Notes: generated by a model not told the origin, from the sequence alone. DNA of 64,000 nt from Halictus rubicundus (GCF_050948215.1 NC_135151.1:4194220-4258219), one strand, 5' to 3'. Numbered from the stretch's first letter, positions 25,591 through 38,182 are shown. Made by a program: numbers and translations.

Positions 25591-26117
25591 GTGGGGCCGC
25601 GAAAGGATAGGGGGATGAGGAGAGAGCAGAGTGGAAACTGCAGTTGCACTTTCCCAGATCACTCGAGGCCGACGAATGAATATGCCGAAGAAGTTTCGTC
25701 GTTCGTGTCACACCTGCAGCTGGATAAGGCGCAAAAATTCCTCTTAGTTAAGTGCTATACACCCCGAGACCCCCAACCCAGACGTTCGTAAATTCATTTA
25801 GGCCAATTTCCATCTCCCTCCGGTGGGGGAAGGGGGTGTTTGACATGTATAGGATGAACCCGGGAACACGGCGCTCCGCGGAAAATGAATTCCCCGTGCA
25901 AAAACGGGACACGAAAATTGTAGAATGGGTGCGCGCAGTGCTTTTCGAGAGAAGGTTCGTTTATGGGAAAATTGAATTTGGAAACTCTGTCGGACGCGCA
26001 CGGCTTTTCGGCTGTGATTCCTCGCGTGTCTGACTTGCGCCCGATGTTTCTACTTCGGGAAACGAGTGTTGCCAGGTCTACGACGCGGATCGTCGATTTT
26101 TTCGTTGGTAATCGGTA

Positions 26118-26299
26118 GACCGCGGATCCTTGTGCAAAATAGAAATTGTTCGCATCAATTGCAAGAAACAGTTCCCATACAGACCACCCTTTTCTTCTTT
26201 AGTAATCTTATTAACAATAAGTCGAAGACAATATAATATTGACGCTCTTTATTTTTTTAAATGATTTTATTAAATTAAATTAAATTTAAATCCGCAGTC
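26118..26299. mobile_element. GACTGCGGAT-type MITE, 182 bp
   Basis: TA-flanked on both sides, starting GACCGCGGATCCTTGTGC and ending aaatccgcagtc. The interior phrase gcatcaattgcaagaaac is shared with 56779-56924. No reading frame. Confidence 0.82.
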
Positions 26300-28757
26300 T
26301 AGTAATCAGTAGGCTGCTACTCAACAAACAGGAGGTGAATCAAAATTGATTTCGACTCTTAACCATTTTAATAAATTCCTAATATAATATTATATGTTTT
26401 CACTGTTTTCTGTTTCGACCGGTAATTTTTGCATAAAATCCGACATCTGGTGATTATGGTTCTTCTGTTTTCCGTTTATATGCTGACTAAAGGGAGGTTC
26501 GCTCTTTTTATTGGGGTATTACTCGCTTTTTTCGTATAATTGGGATGGACGGAATCGGTCAGATTTTCAGCGACATGTAATTTATTAATAATTCCCGCAG
26601 TTTTTAGTAGAATGCCTTGTAAAAATTTGCGCTTTTACTGCAAACATCTATACATATACCAGCAAAGTTTCAGTTGACTAGGTTCGATCGTTTCCTTGCA
26701 ATTAATTGTCAAATGCAGTAGTGCAAACGCAATTTTTACTGCCACGTTCGTCATTCGAATCGATGTTTGTTTATCAAACTTGAAGAGTTATAATAGAGAC
26801 TACTGTATGCGACGTCAAAGTTACACGAAGCTGTAGAACTGGTTAAATTAAACAGAAAAATCCGGCTTGATCGTTTGATCTAACATCTTTGAGAATGTTG
26901 GGCGTGATTGTTGGTTCAGCTATGACAACGATCAACCCCGTTTTCGATGTCGTTGAGCCGCTCGTTTCATTTCAGAATCGCGTGTGCCTTCGCGCAGACA
27001 GCGCTAAAATCGATCGAGATAGCTACTTAAGTCGTATTAACCAAATGCCTGATTCGCAGGGGTAGTTCGAATGTGGTATTTAGCTGGCGGCGCAGCAAGT
27101 GTACCATGTAAACTGGCCTAATGGAGGTACGTATGGTAACGCCGACGGAGGAACGCTGGCATTATCCATTGGGGAGCTACTCGAATTGCAGTCGAATCGA
27201 ATTACCAGTTAGTAACACTTTGTCACGGGTTTTGCGGACAGCGCCGCGGCTCGGTTGCTGGCCTTTGACCCTTAGCTAATTTCCTCGCAAGATTCACCGT
27301 GCGCGGACGAATGTCCAGGTCTCACGTTCCTCGGAACCAGCACGAATTACAATCACATTCTTGACTTCCTTCCAAATATTCCCTGACATCCATTTCCTTC
27401 CTTGCGTCATCCTTGCTAACGACGAGCTAGCATCATCGTGCACAAACCAATGAATCATTCGCAAATTACGAACCTACTATGGGGCAGAAAAATTTAATCT
27501 TCACGTTTTCTTCATGGTCTTCAATTGAATTTGTCTCTTGAAATAAATAATTACGACACGTTCGATGAAAACAGGTGGAGAACAGCTCAAATTCATTTTT
27601 GTTTTGCTGAATTCAATACGCTGTCAGTATAAATCAAATAGCTGGTTACGGTTCTCTGGCGGTAATTATACGAGGGTTGGAACGGTGGTGGAGATCTAGG
27701 GTAAAAATCGAGCCGCCGATCGCATGGACCGACACGGAAACGGATACGTTTCTTGTCGCGAGAAAGATTCCGGAGGGGTGTTTATTTAGGCGGGGTTGCT
27801 CGTCCCAGCAAAAACCAGCGACTCCGGGGGTAAATCCGGTGAGAGAAGATTAGCTGAATGCTAAGGAACCCGAGGAACCCGGCGAGCTAAGGAGCTTTCC
27901 TCCCTCCCCCCGGAGGAATTCGATGGGAACCGCTGGGAAGCATGAGCAATTTTTAAATAGGAATTTCCTCGTTACTATAGTTCGGGGATGCAGGTATTCT
28001 CGGTCGGTCGTGCCTCCTAGTAATGGCTGTCGAGATCAATTTCTGATCATCTCACGATTCCCATGTCACCCGATAGCAGTTACGTTGCTCGCTCCTGTAA
28101 TCGAAGTCTGCTCGTACCAGCTTAGAAAAGCTGTATGTTTATTTGTGCTAGATGTGAAGTTTGAATAAAAAAATTGTGTCTCATTTATGCTCGCACGGTT
28201 TAAAGAAATTTCACATCAATGGAACATTCCTAAATAGAAAAGAGTTGATTTTTCATATCCGGAAAGAGAAAATAGTTCTGCGGTTTTCTGTAAAGAATCC
28301 GGACTCTTAAACTGTAGATCCGGGATGCAAATTGAAAACTGCTGTTTTGATTTATTCACGTGAAATCGCTCTCCTGTCTGCTTATATCGTGCTTTCGACC
28401 GCGTTCTGTATTCACAAGGCATTCTATAATATCCGAACGCGATCTCGGCTACAGTTTAACGTTTGATACGAATGCGAAGATAATGGAGACGGGGAGAAAG
28501 TAAAAAAGAAAAGGGGTAGCAGCTCTTCCGAACCTTCTACATGTAGAATAGACTCGTGGACCTGGTTGCCCTGTTTCAGATTTTTATGAGTTACGTCAAT
28601 CGTGAACTCGAGAAACACAGTAAAATAGAAACTTCGATAAAGTCGTATTAGCTTGCCGCGTATGAAATATCCGACTAATAACAGTAACTTTTCTCTGAAT
28701 AAAATGGATTAAAGTAATAGGACTTAGAAGATTAGGTTTGTACCTTCAAATGATATA

Positions 28758-29042
28758 CAGGGTGTTCACTTCCAAGGCAGTATCAGTTTTTTATTTGGGT
28801 GGCATTTTCAAGGTCATTTGAAGGTCAACTTTGTTTTTTCAAATGGGAACCTATATTTTTTATTATGGTACCTTATTGTACGTAAAAGACCAGCAATTTT
28901 CGTAGGATACTTCTTTTTATCCGTGCACTAGTTTCGCGTACCCTTTCCACCTCGAAATCCTTGGACATATGTTTTACACTTTTTTAATATCTTTCATACT
29001 TTTCCAGATATTCGGCAGGAAAGTTTTCAAATGAACACCCTG
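28758..29042. mobile_element. CAGGGTGTTCA MITE, 285 bp (copy 2)
   Basis: The start is CAGGGTGTTCACTTCC (TA before it) and the end is ttttcaaatgaacaccctg. In this copy the right arm is full length, with gtttta(c)acttttttaatatc and ctttcatacttttc, while the left arm is deleted after about 15 bp. This is the reciprocal of copy 1. The right-hand TA has mutated to TT. Confidence 0.92.
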
Positions 29043-29721
29043 TTTAATAAATCTGTAGATCGTAATAGTATTTTTTGATTAAAACACTTTTCACATTTTC
29101 GACATGCTCCAAGCGGAAACCTCGCCGCGAAACTCGTCACGGTCGCAAAATCGTGGATTGGTCATTGAGAAGCGAGAGACAGCACACGTGTGTCATCTTT
29201 TCGGCCGAGAATATGCCTTGGTAGTCTCTTAGCGAAGCTTTCTCGCTATGCGGGCACGAGTGTCGGTTAAGCCCCGACGTTTAAGACCTCCCAAACAGGC
29301 TTCGAAGCTTTCCAGACGCATTTTATACGGCGACAGATTCAGAACGCCACCAACCGTAGGATATTTCTCGGCTCGTGGCGCGGGAACGCCACCAATTCGG
29401 TGCTGCGGCGGGAATTAGTCGGCGAACAATCCCCCTCTCCCCCCACAGCTGGGAAAAGAATGCGCCACTTTCGCCGCGCAATCATTATAAACAATAATAA
29501 CGAAGAAAATATCCGCGAGCTTGGCCTGCGCTCGATTCGGGCCGGGCTTCGCGTTAACGAGTGCGTGAGAAGTGCAGGAAGTTCCTCTGCAGCGTCTTTT
29601 CGAAGCAAAGCGCGGGAAAATTGGCACAGTGAACGCATTAGGCTTTGATAAAGCGGATTTTTTTTTCTCGCGTGCGCTAAAAGGCGAACTCAGTTGATTA
29701 ACACGTTGACTGCCCTGTCAC
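29043..29721. other. No gene recognised
   Basis: Moderately GC-rich DNA with overlapping frames of 70-99 codons on both strands at 29339-29648, none with a recognisable motif. Confidence 0.5.
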
Positions 29722-30450
29722 TAGTGTTCCTTCTCGAGAAATCTTTCTCGAGAATTTCTCGAGAAATTTAAATCTAGGAAAATTCTTATGAATCTCATTT
29801 ATTTTATAACATATTTTCGGAAATGAATTTTCAGTTAACTCAAATTGCATATTACTAATCAATTTCGTACGTATAAGCATATCTACAGGCAGCATATCGA
29901 TGCCTACGTATGCATGTTTGCAATGTGAAAATTTATAATAATTGTTGCGAATGCATGTCGATGTGAGGTAATGCACACCCAAAAGAACACCCAATCTTCA
30001 GCAACTTTTGGATGTTCTGTATACGATAAAGCCAACATCCACACAAAATGAAAGAAATTTTTCTACGGGTACAGATTTTGTTACAAAAAAAGAAAAAGTA
30101 GAGTAGATTGTCTGATTCTACATTAGACGCATTATCCTTCTTAAGAAGTCATTTCAAAACAAAAGCGTAATGTTTCACTTTATAAAAGATTGGTTTTAAA
30201 TAAATAAATTTATCGTTTATATTTAGCGTCTATTTTTTCCTTGTTTTTAAAGTTATGTACATATTGAACAGGAATAAACACTGAGTTGAAGTTTTTTGCC
30301 CTTTCGATAAATATTATTAACGATATTCCAAATATTATAAGTTTCCTAATATTTTTTTATTTTATTAAAAATTCTCGAGAAATTTCGAGAAATATAGTCT
30401 TATTTCTCATTTCTCAAGAAATGAAAAATGTTGAGAAATCAGGAACACTA
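29722..30450. mobile_element. Non-autonomous hAT-type element, 729 bp, 8-bp target duplication
   Basis: The ends are TAGTGTTCCT and AGGAACACTA. Directly outside lie CCTGTCAC (29714-29721) and CCTGCCAC (30451-30458), an 8-bp target duplication with one change. Short inverted ends plus an 8-bp duplication identify the hAT superfamily. Just inside both ends are clusters of TTTCTCGAGAAATT-like palindromes (29731-29768 and 30370-30440), probably the subterminal transposase-binding repeats typical of hAT. The interior is AT-rich and encodes no transposase. Confidence 0.88.
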
Positions 30451-31045
30451 CCTGCCACCCATACACGGACAGAATTGTTTGTGCAGATTTACAAATTAAT
30501 TGTTGCACTAGTATGCATCTTGTAAAATCTTAACTTTTCCATATTTATTTCATTAAGTAAATTACTTGGATTGTTTGGAATTTTTGAGATTGCTGGATTG
30601 GCGTTTAGTGTTACACCGAGTAGGTCCTATGCGAATCGTCATTTATTATTTATTTATTTATTATTATTCATTATCGCCTCTGGCAAAGATTCTCCTCTTC
30701 AAATTCAATATAATCCTATACGATATAATATAATGTAATCTTGTGATTTTTAATAAACTATATTGACTATAAACTATTCACGAATTTTATACAAATCTTC
30801 GGTTGTTAATTGTGAATCGTGCTTGTATTTGAACGTTTTAACACTAAACCGAGCACGGAAACTCGCTATAGAAGTGCGTTGGATTATGAAAATGACAGTA
30901 TCGAGTTTACTTACACGTTGCACGATTACTTTCACGATTATTGCCGCGAGTATGCCGGTGAAAGTTTGATTAAAAAATAATGTGAAACAAATCAACAGAG
31001 ACAGTCAAAGTTTTCCCATTAAATTAACATTGCCTCATCGCTATA
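30451..31045. other. No gene recognised
   Basis: AT-rich, with a short (TTAT)n-like run at 30637-30672. Nothing else stands out. Confidence 0.5.
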
Positions 31046-31484
31046 CAGGGTGTAAAAAAAACCATTCAATATTTATATGGTATATAGGATACATTGTACT
31101 GAGTAAAAAAGCTTCAGTCGAAAGGACAACCGTTTCTGAGATATAAACATTTTTGCTTGCTAACTTCATGATTCATTTACTACTGGCCTTTTGATATTTG
31201 CAGAAGATTTTCCACGTGTCTTCCTTCCTTCGATAAATAACTGACTGATTCCGGATGAAATCTACTGTCGGCACTTGAATAAGAACATTCAGAACGCGGT
31301 TTGTAAACACTAAAGTAAACATCGCATGCGATGGAAGCAAGTAAGTCGATCATGATACTAGCAAGCAAAAATGTTTATATCTCAGAAACGGTTGACCTTT
31401 CGACCTATGTTTATTAAAGCTGTTTTACTCGGTACAGTGTATCCTATATACCACATAAATATTGAATGGTTTTTTAACACCCTG
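31046..31484. mobile_element. CAGGGTGTAAAA MITE, 439 bp, arms about 120 bp
   Basis: The ends CAGGGTGT and ACACCCTG are flanked by TA. The inverted arms pair through ccattcaatatttatatggt, the tatataggatacattgtact region and ctcagaaacggt to gcaagcaaaaatgtttatat. Transcribed, the element would form a long hairpin. The core between the arms (about 31165-31345) is unrelated and has no gene. Confidence 0.93.
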
Positions 31485-32245
31485 TATAGTCGTATGAACA
31501 CAAGCTCAAGCTAGCAAAGAAAAGTCTATCGACTGGCAATTTATTACTGATCAATGTCATTTGCTCACTCGTTATATTGAACAACCATGGCTCAACACCG
31601 GGACAAATAAGCTCGAGGAACGGTGCGGGCTGGGGAAAAAAAGGGAACTTTGGTTCTTTCCGCGCAGGAGGGCTCGTCTTTCCTTTCCCACGTTCTTCTT
31701 GAGTCTCTGTTACGTTCTTCCCTGCCTTTTCGTCTTCCCGACAACCCTCGGCATCCCTCGGTTCCCTTCGTTGCTCGCAGGAACGTCGGCGGGCTGACTT
31801 CTGAAGACGCGAGAGGAAATAGGAGTCAGTACACGGGTTCGTGTATCCGTTCATTTCGCCAGGTTTGCTGTCGGTGCTATTACTTACGTGTTTTCCACCT
31901 TCTTCTTCTTCTTCTTCTTCTTCTCCGATCCACTGTCTTCGTGGGCCACCCACACGAGCACAGACGCGTGCGTCAAATGCCTGTCCCCGGGAAAATGTTC
32001 GCGACGCCTTTCACAGGTGCCGCTCGCGCGAATTCGCTGCAGTAAAAGTGAACCGAAAGTGGGCTGTTATTAAGTAGCTGAGTTTTCCAGAGACTAGAGC
32101 CCCCCCCCCCCTCCCCTTTGATACAAGGGGGATGAGTCAATTCTGTTGTTCGTTCAAGATCCCATTGATAGACGGAGGTCCCAGGAAACGTTTTAGGAAA
32201 AATCACGAAATCAATATTTTCGCCCAGTATTAATTTCATTACCTA
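31485..32245. other. No gene recognised
   Basis: Pyrimidine-rich DNA with the TTC run. Frames of up to 159 codons overlap on both strands and are low-complexity. A run of 12 C occurs at 32101. Confidence 0.5.
31898..31925. repeat. (TTC)n trinucleotide run
   Basis: About nine TTC units. The poly-Glu minus-strand frame (EEEEEEEGG) is a by-product. Confidence 0.95.
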
Positions 32246-33853
32246 CAGTGGCTCACGAAAGTATTCGAACGCTTACGGTAACAAATTTTAATGAATAAAA
32301 TAAGATGTACTAAACTAATCTGTATAACCTCAGGATTATGTCAGTAAAATTTGAAAAGGATTCAACAACGCAGGCAGAAGTTATGATACATTTATTAGAA
32401 ACACGCATAATAGGTGACTCACGAAAGTATTCGAACGCTACATATATTATTACATTATTTAATGTTAATATTTTGTTGGACCACCTTTAGCAGTATAACG
32501 ATGTGTCTCGATCGACGTTCCATACTATAAACCAATGATTTTGTAAAAGTACACTCAATGGAATTCCATACTTCTATGATTTTTTGTTTCAATACCTCCT
32601 TTGAAGTTATTTGATATTTATTTAATCTTTTTCCGATTTCAGCTCATAAATTTTCAATTGGATTTATGTCTGGAGTTTGCGATGGAGTAGTTAACATATG
32701 TGGTGTGTTATATATGATCCATTCTTTCACAATTCCTGCAGTATGCTTGGGATTGTTATCTTGTTGAAGTCTTTCAATAATCCTAATTTACGGGTACTTT
32801 CTTTAAGGTTGTTCCTTAAAATATTTAAATACTTATATTTATCGAGTATTCCATCAATGAATACCAAATTTCCGGTGCCACTTGCTGCCATGCACTCCCA
32901 CACCATATCCGATCCACCTCCGTGTTTCACTGTTTAGTGTAAATTTTTAATTTCCAATTCCGTATTTGGTTTTCTCCAAACATAATTTCGACCATCTGAG
33001 GCAAAGATGTTAAATTTAGACTCATCCGAAAAAGATGACTTTATCCCAGAAAAAATTATCTTTATTGAGATATGCTTTTGCAAAAGCCAGTCTTTTCTTT
33101 TCGATTTACCGCATTAATATACGGCTTCTTTCGTGGTACTCTGCCATGAAAATCATTATTTCGGAAGATTCGTCGACATAATTCGGGATGAACTTCTTTA
33201 TGAAACATATCAGCTACCATATTTGTGAGTTTAGGAGCGGATATAGTAGGATCTTTTTTATATCGCGAATGATAATTTTCTGTTCTCTTTCAGTTAATTT
33301 CTTTCGTCGACCTGATCGAGCGTTGTTCGCAATTGTTCCTTCATTTTTTGATTTTTTAATAATATAATGTATTGTAGACTTACTTCTGTTTATAATTTCT
33401 GCAATCTCGTTATATGATTTTCCATCCTTATGCAATCGAAGTATCATTTCTCTTTCACACTTTTGTGTTTCTGACTTTTTAGTCTCCATTTTAACTACTA
33501 CTGTGCACACTTCTACGTTGCTGTTACGGAAACGATACCTTAACATCAACTGAACGTATCAATGTTTTCATTTAGTAGTAATGTGTACATTCCTTTCTAA
33601 GAAAGATGAAAACATATCAACAGCGTTACAGCGTTCGAATACTTTTGTGAGTCACTTATTACGCGTGTTTCTTATAAATATATCATAACTTCTGCCTACA
33701 CTGTTGAATCCTTCTCAAATTTTACTGACATAATCTTGAGATTTCCCCCTTACTACAGATACCAAATTGTTCTATACAGATTAGTTTACTACATCTTATT
33801 TTATTCATTAAAGTTTGTAAACGTAAACGTTCGAATACTTTCGTGAGCCACTG
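32246..33853 (-). mobile_element. Second Tc1-like transposon, 1,608 bp, IR/DR type
   Basis: The ends CAGTGGCTCACGAAAGTATT and the inverse are flanked by TA (32244-32245 and 33854-33855). The arms are 200-225 bp. The tip motif ctcacgaaagtattcgaacg recurs inside each arm (32415-32440 and 33631-33656), giving four motif copies in IR/DR order. The family differs from 1781-3337 in end sequence. The transposase inside is broken. Confidence 0.95.
32455..33549 (-). pseudogene. Tc1-like DD34E transposase of the second element, inactivated
   Basis: The minus-strand frame begins at 33549, with a likelier start METKKSETQ at about 33489. It shows a helix-turn-helix (YNEIAEIINRSKSTIHYIIK) and an RSGRRKKL hinge. 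Later blocks lie in shifted frames: GGGSDMVWECMAASGTGNL (about 32920-32865), then, after a frameshift near 32770, QQDNNPKHTA with the second catalytic Asp and PIENL with the Glu, 34 residues apart. The tryptophan after ENL has become TGA (about 32645). The C-terminus ends in QQNINIK at 32455. With at least two frameshifts and one stop it cannot make transposase. Confidence 0.92.
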
Positions 33854-36800
33854 TATCTCATCAGTTCCATAATTAAGTGCATAAAAATTGTGGGAAGCTA
33901 AGCAAATTCCCGGGATTGATTAAAGGTCCAATTGCTGGCCGCATGCCGCAGGACATTTCTGTGCGATTTCACGTGTAGCAAATCAGTGTCGACTGTGTCC
34001 GACCGTATTCAGCCTGTTTATTAAAGTATTGAAATGAAACTGGTAATCATGCATAGAGGTGTATAATTTCCACGTTGCCATTCGGTATGTGGTTGCGGGA
34101 TTTATGGCGAATCAAAGACGCTTTTGGTAGGCGAGCCACGTCTAGCCCTCCTGCGAGTGATCCAAACAGAAACAAGCTTCATTGGGCCCTCAGTGAGAAG
34201 CACTCGTTGATTCTCGGACACATGCTCATATAATACCACCTCCGTTCGTTTCGACAAACCCAGAAACGTGTATCGTGCATACGTGCAAGTGTGCGTGTGC
34301 ATGGCTTGCCGTGGAAATTGGTGTTTCGATGTTTAATTCGCTGCGGGCACGGTTAATGACGGATATTCAAAAGATCGCGCGACACTGTTCTGCATTTAAT
34401 TATACTCCTGTTCCGGATAAATGGCCGCGCTTGACGCACCGTGGCCTTTTGCACGACGCGATTCACTTCGGACCGATTATTCAGCCAATTACCCGACGCC
34501 CCGTGATAGAAAGTAAACAGGATTGTTTAGCCGATTGTTTACGGAGGTCTGCGATTCTGTTTCCCGGAAGCCGCCAGAAAGTTTCTTTCAAATCTGCAAA
34601 CACAAGCTATACGTTTCACAGGGAGAAACTGAGATGTCCGGGTTAAGTGTCCGTTAACAGTCCCTCACACGTTGTGGACGAGAATGTTTTTTTGGAACGT
34701 TACAATTATTCTTCTCAGAAAATTAGGCATATATCCAAGTCTTAGATACTTTTAGGAACTGATATTGATACTGCGTAAATAAATAAATACATTTATTTGT
34801 ACCTTCTGGATTTTAATACATGAGGCTCAGATACAGCTAACACAGTGGTGACAATGATACTCGAAAAATTATCCTTGGTCTGGTAATAGGTCTTATTAAT
34901 ATCGATAATAAATGATTAAGCATCTTTTAATGAATTGTTTAATAGCCACAGCAATTCAGGGAACGATTCTAACAATTTCTTTTATGGTGACCATTTAAAA
35001 AAACTTTCATTTCACGTTTGATGTAAAAAATGGTTGGGATAGAACAGTGTCGATGATTTAAATGGACAGACGGACGGATCATTTAAATGTCGACTTTTAT
35101 GTTTCATTTATTCGAGCCATTCGGCACGCTGCACCTACTCCATACGGCATTCGACGAGCGACGTATGCATTTGATGGCCCCGCCGACTGTAATCGACGCT
35201 CAAACCGAACAGGTTAATGAATCATCAAATCATCGTTGAACGCGGGCCCATGAACATTTTAGTTACAGATGGATCTCCTTTATTCGACATCAAGTATCAC
35301 AATAATCTGGTGGGTCGATAAAAATTGTCTGCGGCGATTTCAAACCGAAGATGGACGAGAAACATCCACTTAAAATCATTCTAATATTCTGGAAACCATA
35401 GTTTGATAGGTTACATAAAAATTTCCTGTATCGAACGGCTAGAGCTGAACGAGGACGTCCGCGTGCACTGAATCATTTTCATTTCAACAAAGAATTAAAC
35501 AAAACAATCGATACATATTATACTTAAAAATAAAAATAAAAATAAGGATTTAGTCAGCACTAAAAGGAGCCGAGCATTAAAACCTAGCGGTACGTGTTGC
35601 TTCATAAAGGTGACAACAATTATATTCGCAATTAATTTAATTTCAATAGTGGCGAAATAAAAATTTAAAAGCCACTCGTTTAACAAACAATGACACGTTT
35701 AGTGTTAAAGAAGCATTTCTTCGTACACAATGCATCTAATAAAATCGCACTCGACCGAAGGATAACGTACCAGATTCAGCAGAACACCGTTCCCCACTTT
35801 TGCCGAAAAAGCAAGAACGCTGCATTAATTTGCAAAATTCGCCATCTCCTCGCACGGGAACGTCAAGCAAAAATTACCGGGAATCCAAGGCAGTGAACTG
35901 CAGTCATAGTTACCGCCCGCATGCGTGCATATTCTCGGCTAAACAGGCCCACGAAAGAGTGTATCGTGTTTCGTGCATTCAGAGACCGGTATGCAACCCG
36001 TTCGAGTGTCTCGCACTTAGCCGACCGCTTTTGCCGTTGTTTTTACAATATTTACAAGAGGACACACCTAACCGGGACAGGCGCGAAAAAGCTTTTAACG
36101 ATTACACGAGAGCGAAACGCTATAGCCGAGACTGTGCCTTACAGTTTTCGGACGGTGTAATATTATAAATAATAGAAATTGATGGCCGTTAGAGATACGC
36201 GTTTAGAAGGGTATACACACGCATACGCGTGTAGAGCAACTTGCTTCTGTAACATAACACGGTTTCGCTCTAGCACGTACCGTTGCGGATCCGCAAACAG
36301 ATGCTACAGAATGCGAGCCGTACACGAGCTGGAATAGGTAAATGGATACACCGGAATATCAATATTATGCGCTATAGTGCGCGATCATCACTCCAACACG
36401 CCTATTGCGAGGTGAGATCTATCGCGATTTTTGTTTGCGAAATTGGGGTGACAGGAGATCATTTCCATTATTATTGTTCTGTTATATTCGTTCTTGATTC
36501 ATTGAATTATTTTACGTATTTTCGTGATTCTTTTCCGGTTTTGAAGGTGTTTATGCGTCTGCAGACGGAGTCGCATTTTTATTACTGCTAAACGAGGTCT
36601 GGTGATGCGCTAAGACTTTTACGTATAAAAGAAACGCTGCGAGAAGCAGCCATACGCAATGCAACAAAAACAAGATTGAAATTTAATTCAGAAAATTTAC
36701 GTTTAATTCAAAATTTAAATTTAAAAATTTTAATTTAATTCAAATTTAAGACAGAGTGAAATTTTTTATTCCCAACTAATTTTTAGTTTGGAATCGAAGG

Positions 36801-36939
36801 CAGACAATTTTTGAAGTAACGTGCCACATCATTGTACTATTTGTGACGTGACAAAAATGAATGAATTCAATTTGAAACGGTAGCAGTATACGAAAAATTC
36901 CAGAACATCGCTCTGCGATTGCCGGTACATTGAAGAGCT
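33854..36939. other. No gene recognised
   Basis: Mixed-composition single-copy-looking DNA. Frames at 34275-34646 and 35800-36168 exceed 120 codons but have no recognisable motif, signal peptide or splice logic. Confidence 0.45.
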
Positions 36940-37275
36940 AGATCGATTTCGATGTGTAAATATTTTTCATTAAAACAAACACGTGTTTACATCGCACATG
37001 AGCATCAATTGTTTTGTACAATTCTTTATTAAAATGAAAGGGCTAGTTCGATGTGCAGATATTGTGTCATTGAAGCACACACTTGTTTACATCGCATATG
37101 TGCATTTACTGTTTTGTCTGAGTCTTTATTAAAATGAAGGGGCTAGATGTGCAGATATTGTTTCATTGAAGCACACCCTTGTTTACATCACATATATACA
37201 TCAACTCTTTTGTCTGATTCTTTATTAAAATTGCAAAGCCAGTTCGCTGTGCAGATATTGTTTCGTTACACGCTC
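36940..37275. repeat. Tandem repeat, about 105 bp x 3
   Basis: cacttgtttacatcgcatat, ttctttattaaaatgaa and gatgtgcagatattgt recur at about 105-bp spacing, with moderate divergence. Non-coding. Confidence 0.82.
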
Positions 37276-37917
37276 GATCACATCGCAACATTGTAAACAG
37301 CTGTGAGATAATGCGGCTAGCAAGCGTCAATTTTCCGGACGCACAGACGCGACGAATTTCCTGTATTTATAAGTATATTAGAAATAATTAGGCGAGTTCG
37401 GTGGTCCGCTTTGTACGTCGGAGCCGCGTAATTAAGGTCGAAAGTGTATTATAACTTACTCTTCTTCCGCTCGCATCGCACTTTCCTCCGTGTTTTCTTT
37501 TTCTTTTTTCTTTTTTCTTTTTTTTTTGTTCTAACGCATTAACTCCGAAGCCATTTAAATGTCCCGCGTTGTAATAGTTAAGTGAAAAGTTAAAAGTAAG
37601 CGAAAAGTTCGGATCGATACCGCTAAAAGTTTCTGCGTAATGCGAAAACATGAATGTCATAATGCGGCCGGCGATGCCGGGCACATCGGCACAGCGCAGC
37701 GCGACGACGCAGCCAGAGCTTAAAGCGTTAACGGTGCTGCAATTAATTATGTAATATAAATATGGAAATTCAATGCGTCGAGATATTTGGTATAATGCAA
37801 ATATTTCTTTTGGTCCCCGGTGACCGTATAAATTTTTGCCCGCCGATAAATATCGGATTGAATTAATCGCGAGAAATTTTTCACGATGCAACAGTCGCCG
37901 ATGGAATTTGTCATCGT

Positions 37918-37918
<1 letters not shown>

Positions 37919-37968
<50 letters not shown>
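37919..37968. repeat. (TC)n microsatellite
   Basis: About 24 uninterrupted TC units. Confidence 0.98.
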
Positions 37969-37969
<1 letters not shown>

Positions 37970-38079
37970 ATCTCTGACGTTGCCGGAAATTGTTGACGCT
38001 GTTGAGTCGATAATTAGAGCCGGTAATTAATGCTTCCACGAGTGATTGTTGTGATAATGATTTTATACTGTTGCGACAA

Positions 38080-38160
38080 GACTGCGGATTTTATGCATTT
38101 ATGATAGCAATGAGTAGATGGAATAGGAAAAAGCAAAAACCACGTACTTAAAAATACCGT
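38080..38160. mobile_element. GACTGCGGAT-type MITE, one end only
   Basis: GACTGCGGATTTTATGCATT is followed by gcaatgagtagatggaat, the end-plus-subterminal combination of this family. The other end is absent. Confidence 0.6.
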
Positions 38161-38182
38161 CACACTCTTTCCAACCTGTTAA

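Larger units (their letters stand above)
24925..28757. other. No gene recognised
   Basis: Apart from the MITE at 26118 and GA runs I see no gene. 25000-26050 and 26990-27900 are GC-richer and could hold conserved regulatory DNA, but sequence alone does not show it. Confidence 0.45.

Noticed and set aside
29731..29768. Heat-shock elements in TTTCTCGAGAAATT repeats
   Set aside because: The TTC and GAA words are spaced by four bases and not two, and they lie in hAT subterminal regions.
31474..31953. 159-codon minus-strand frame with a Glu run
   Set aside because: The Glu run is the TTC microsatellite. The rest has no family features and overlaps + strand frames of similar length.
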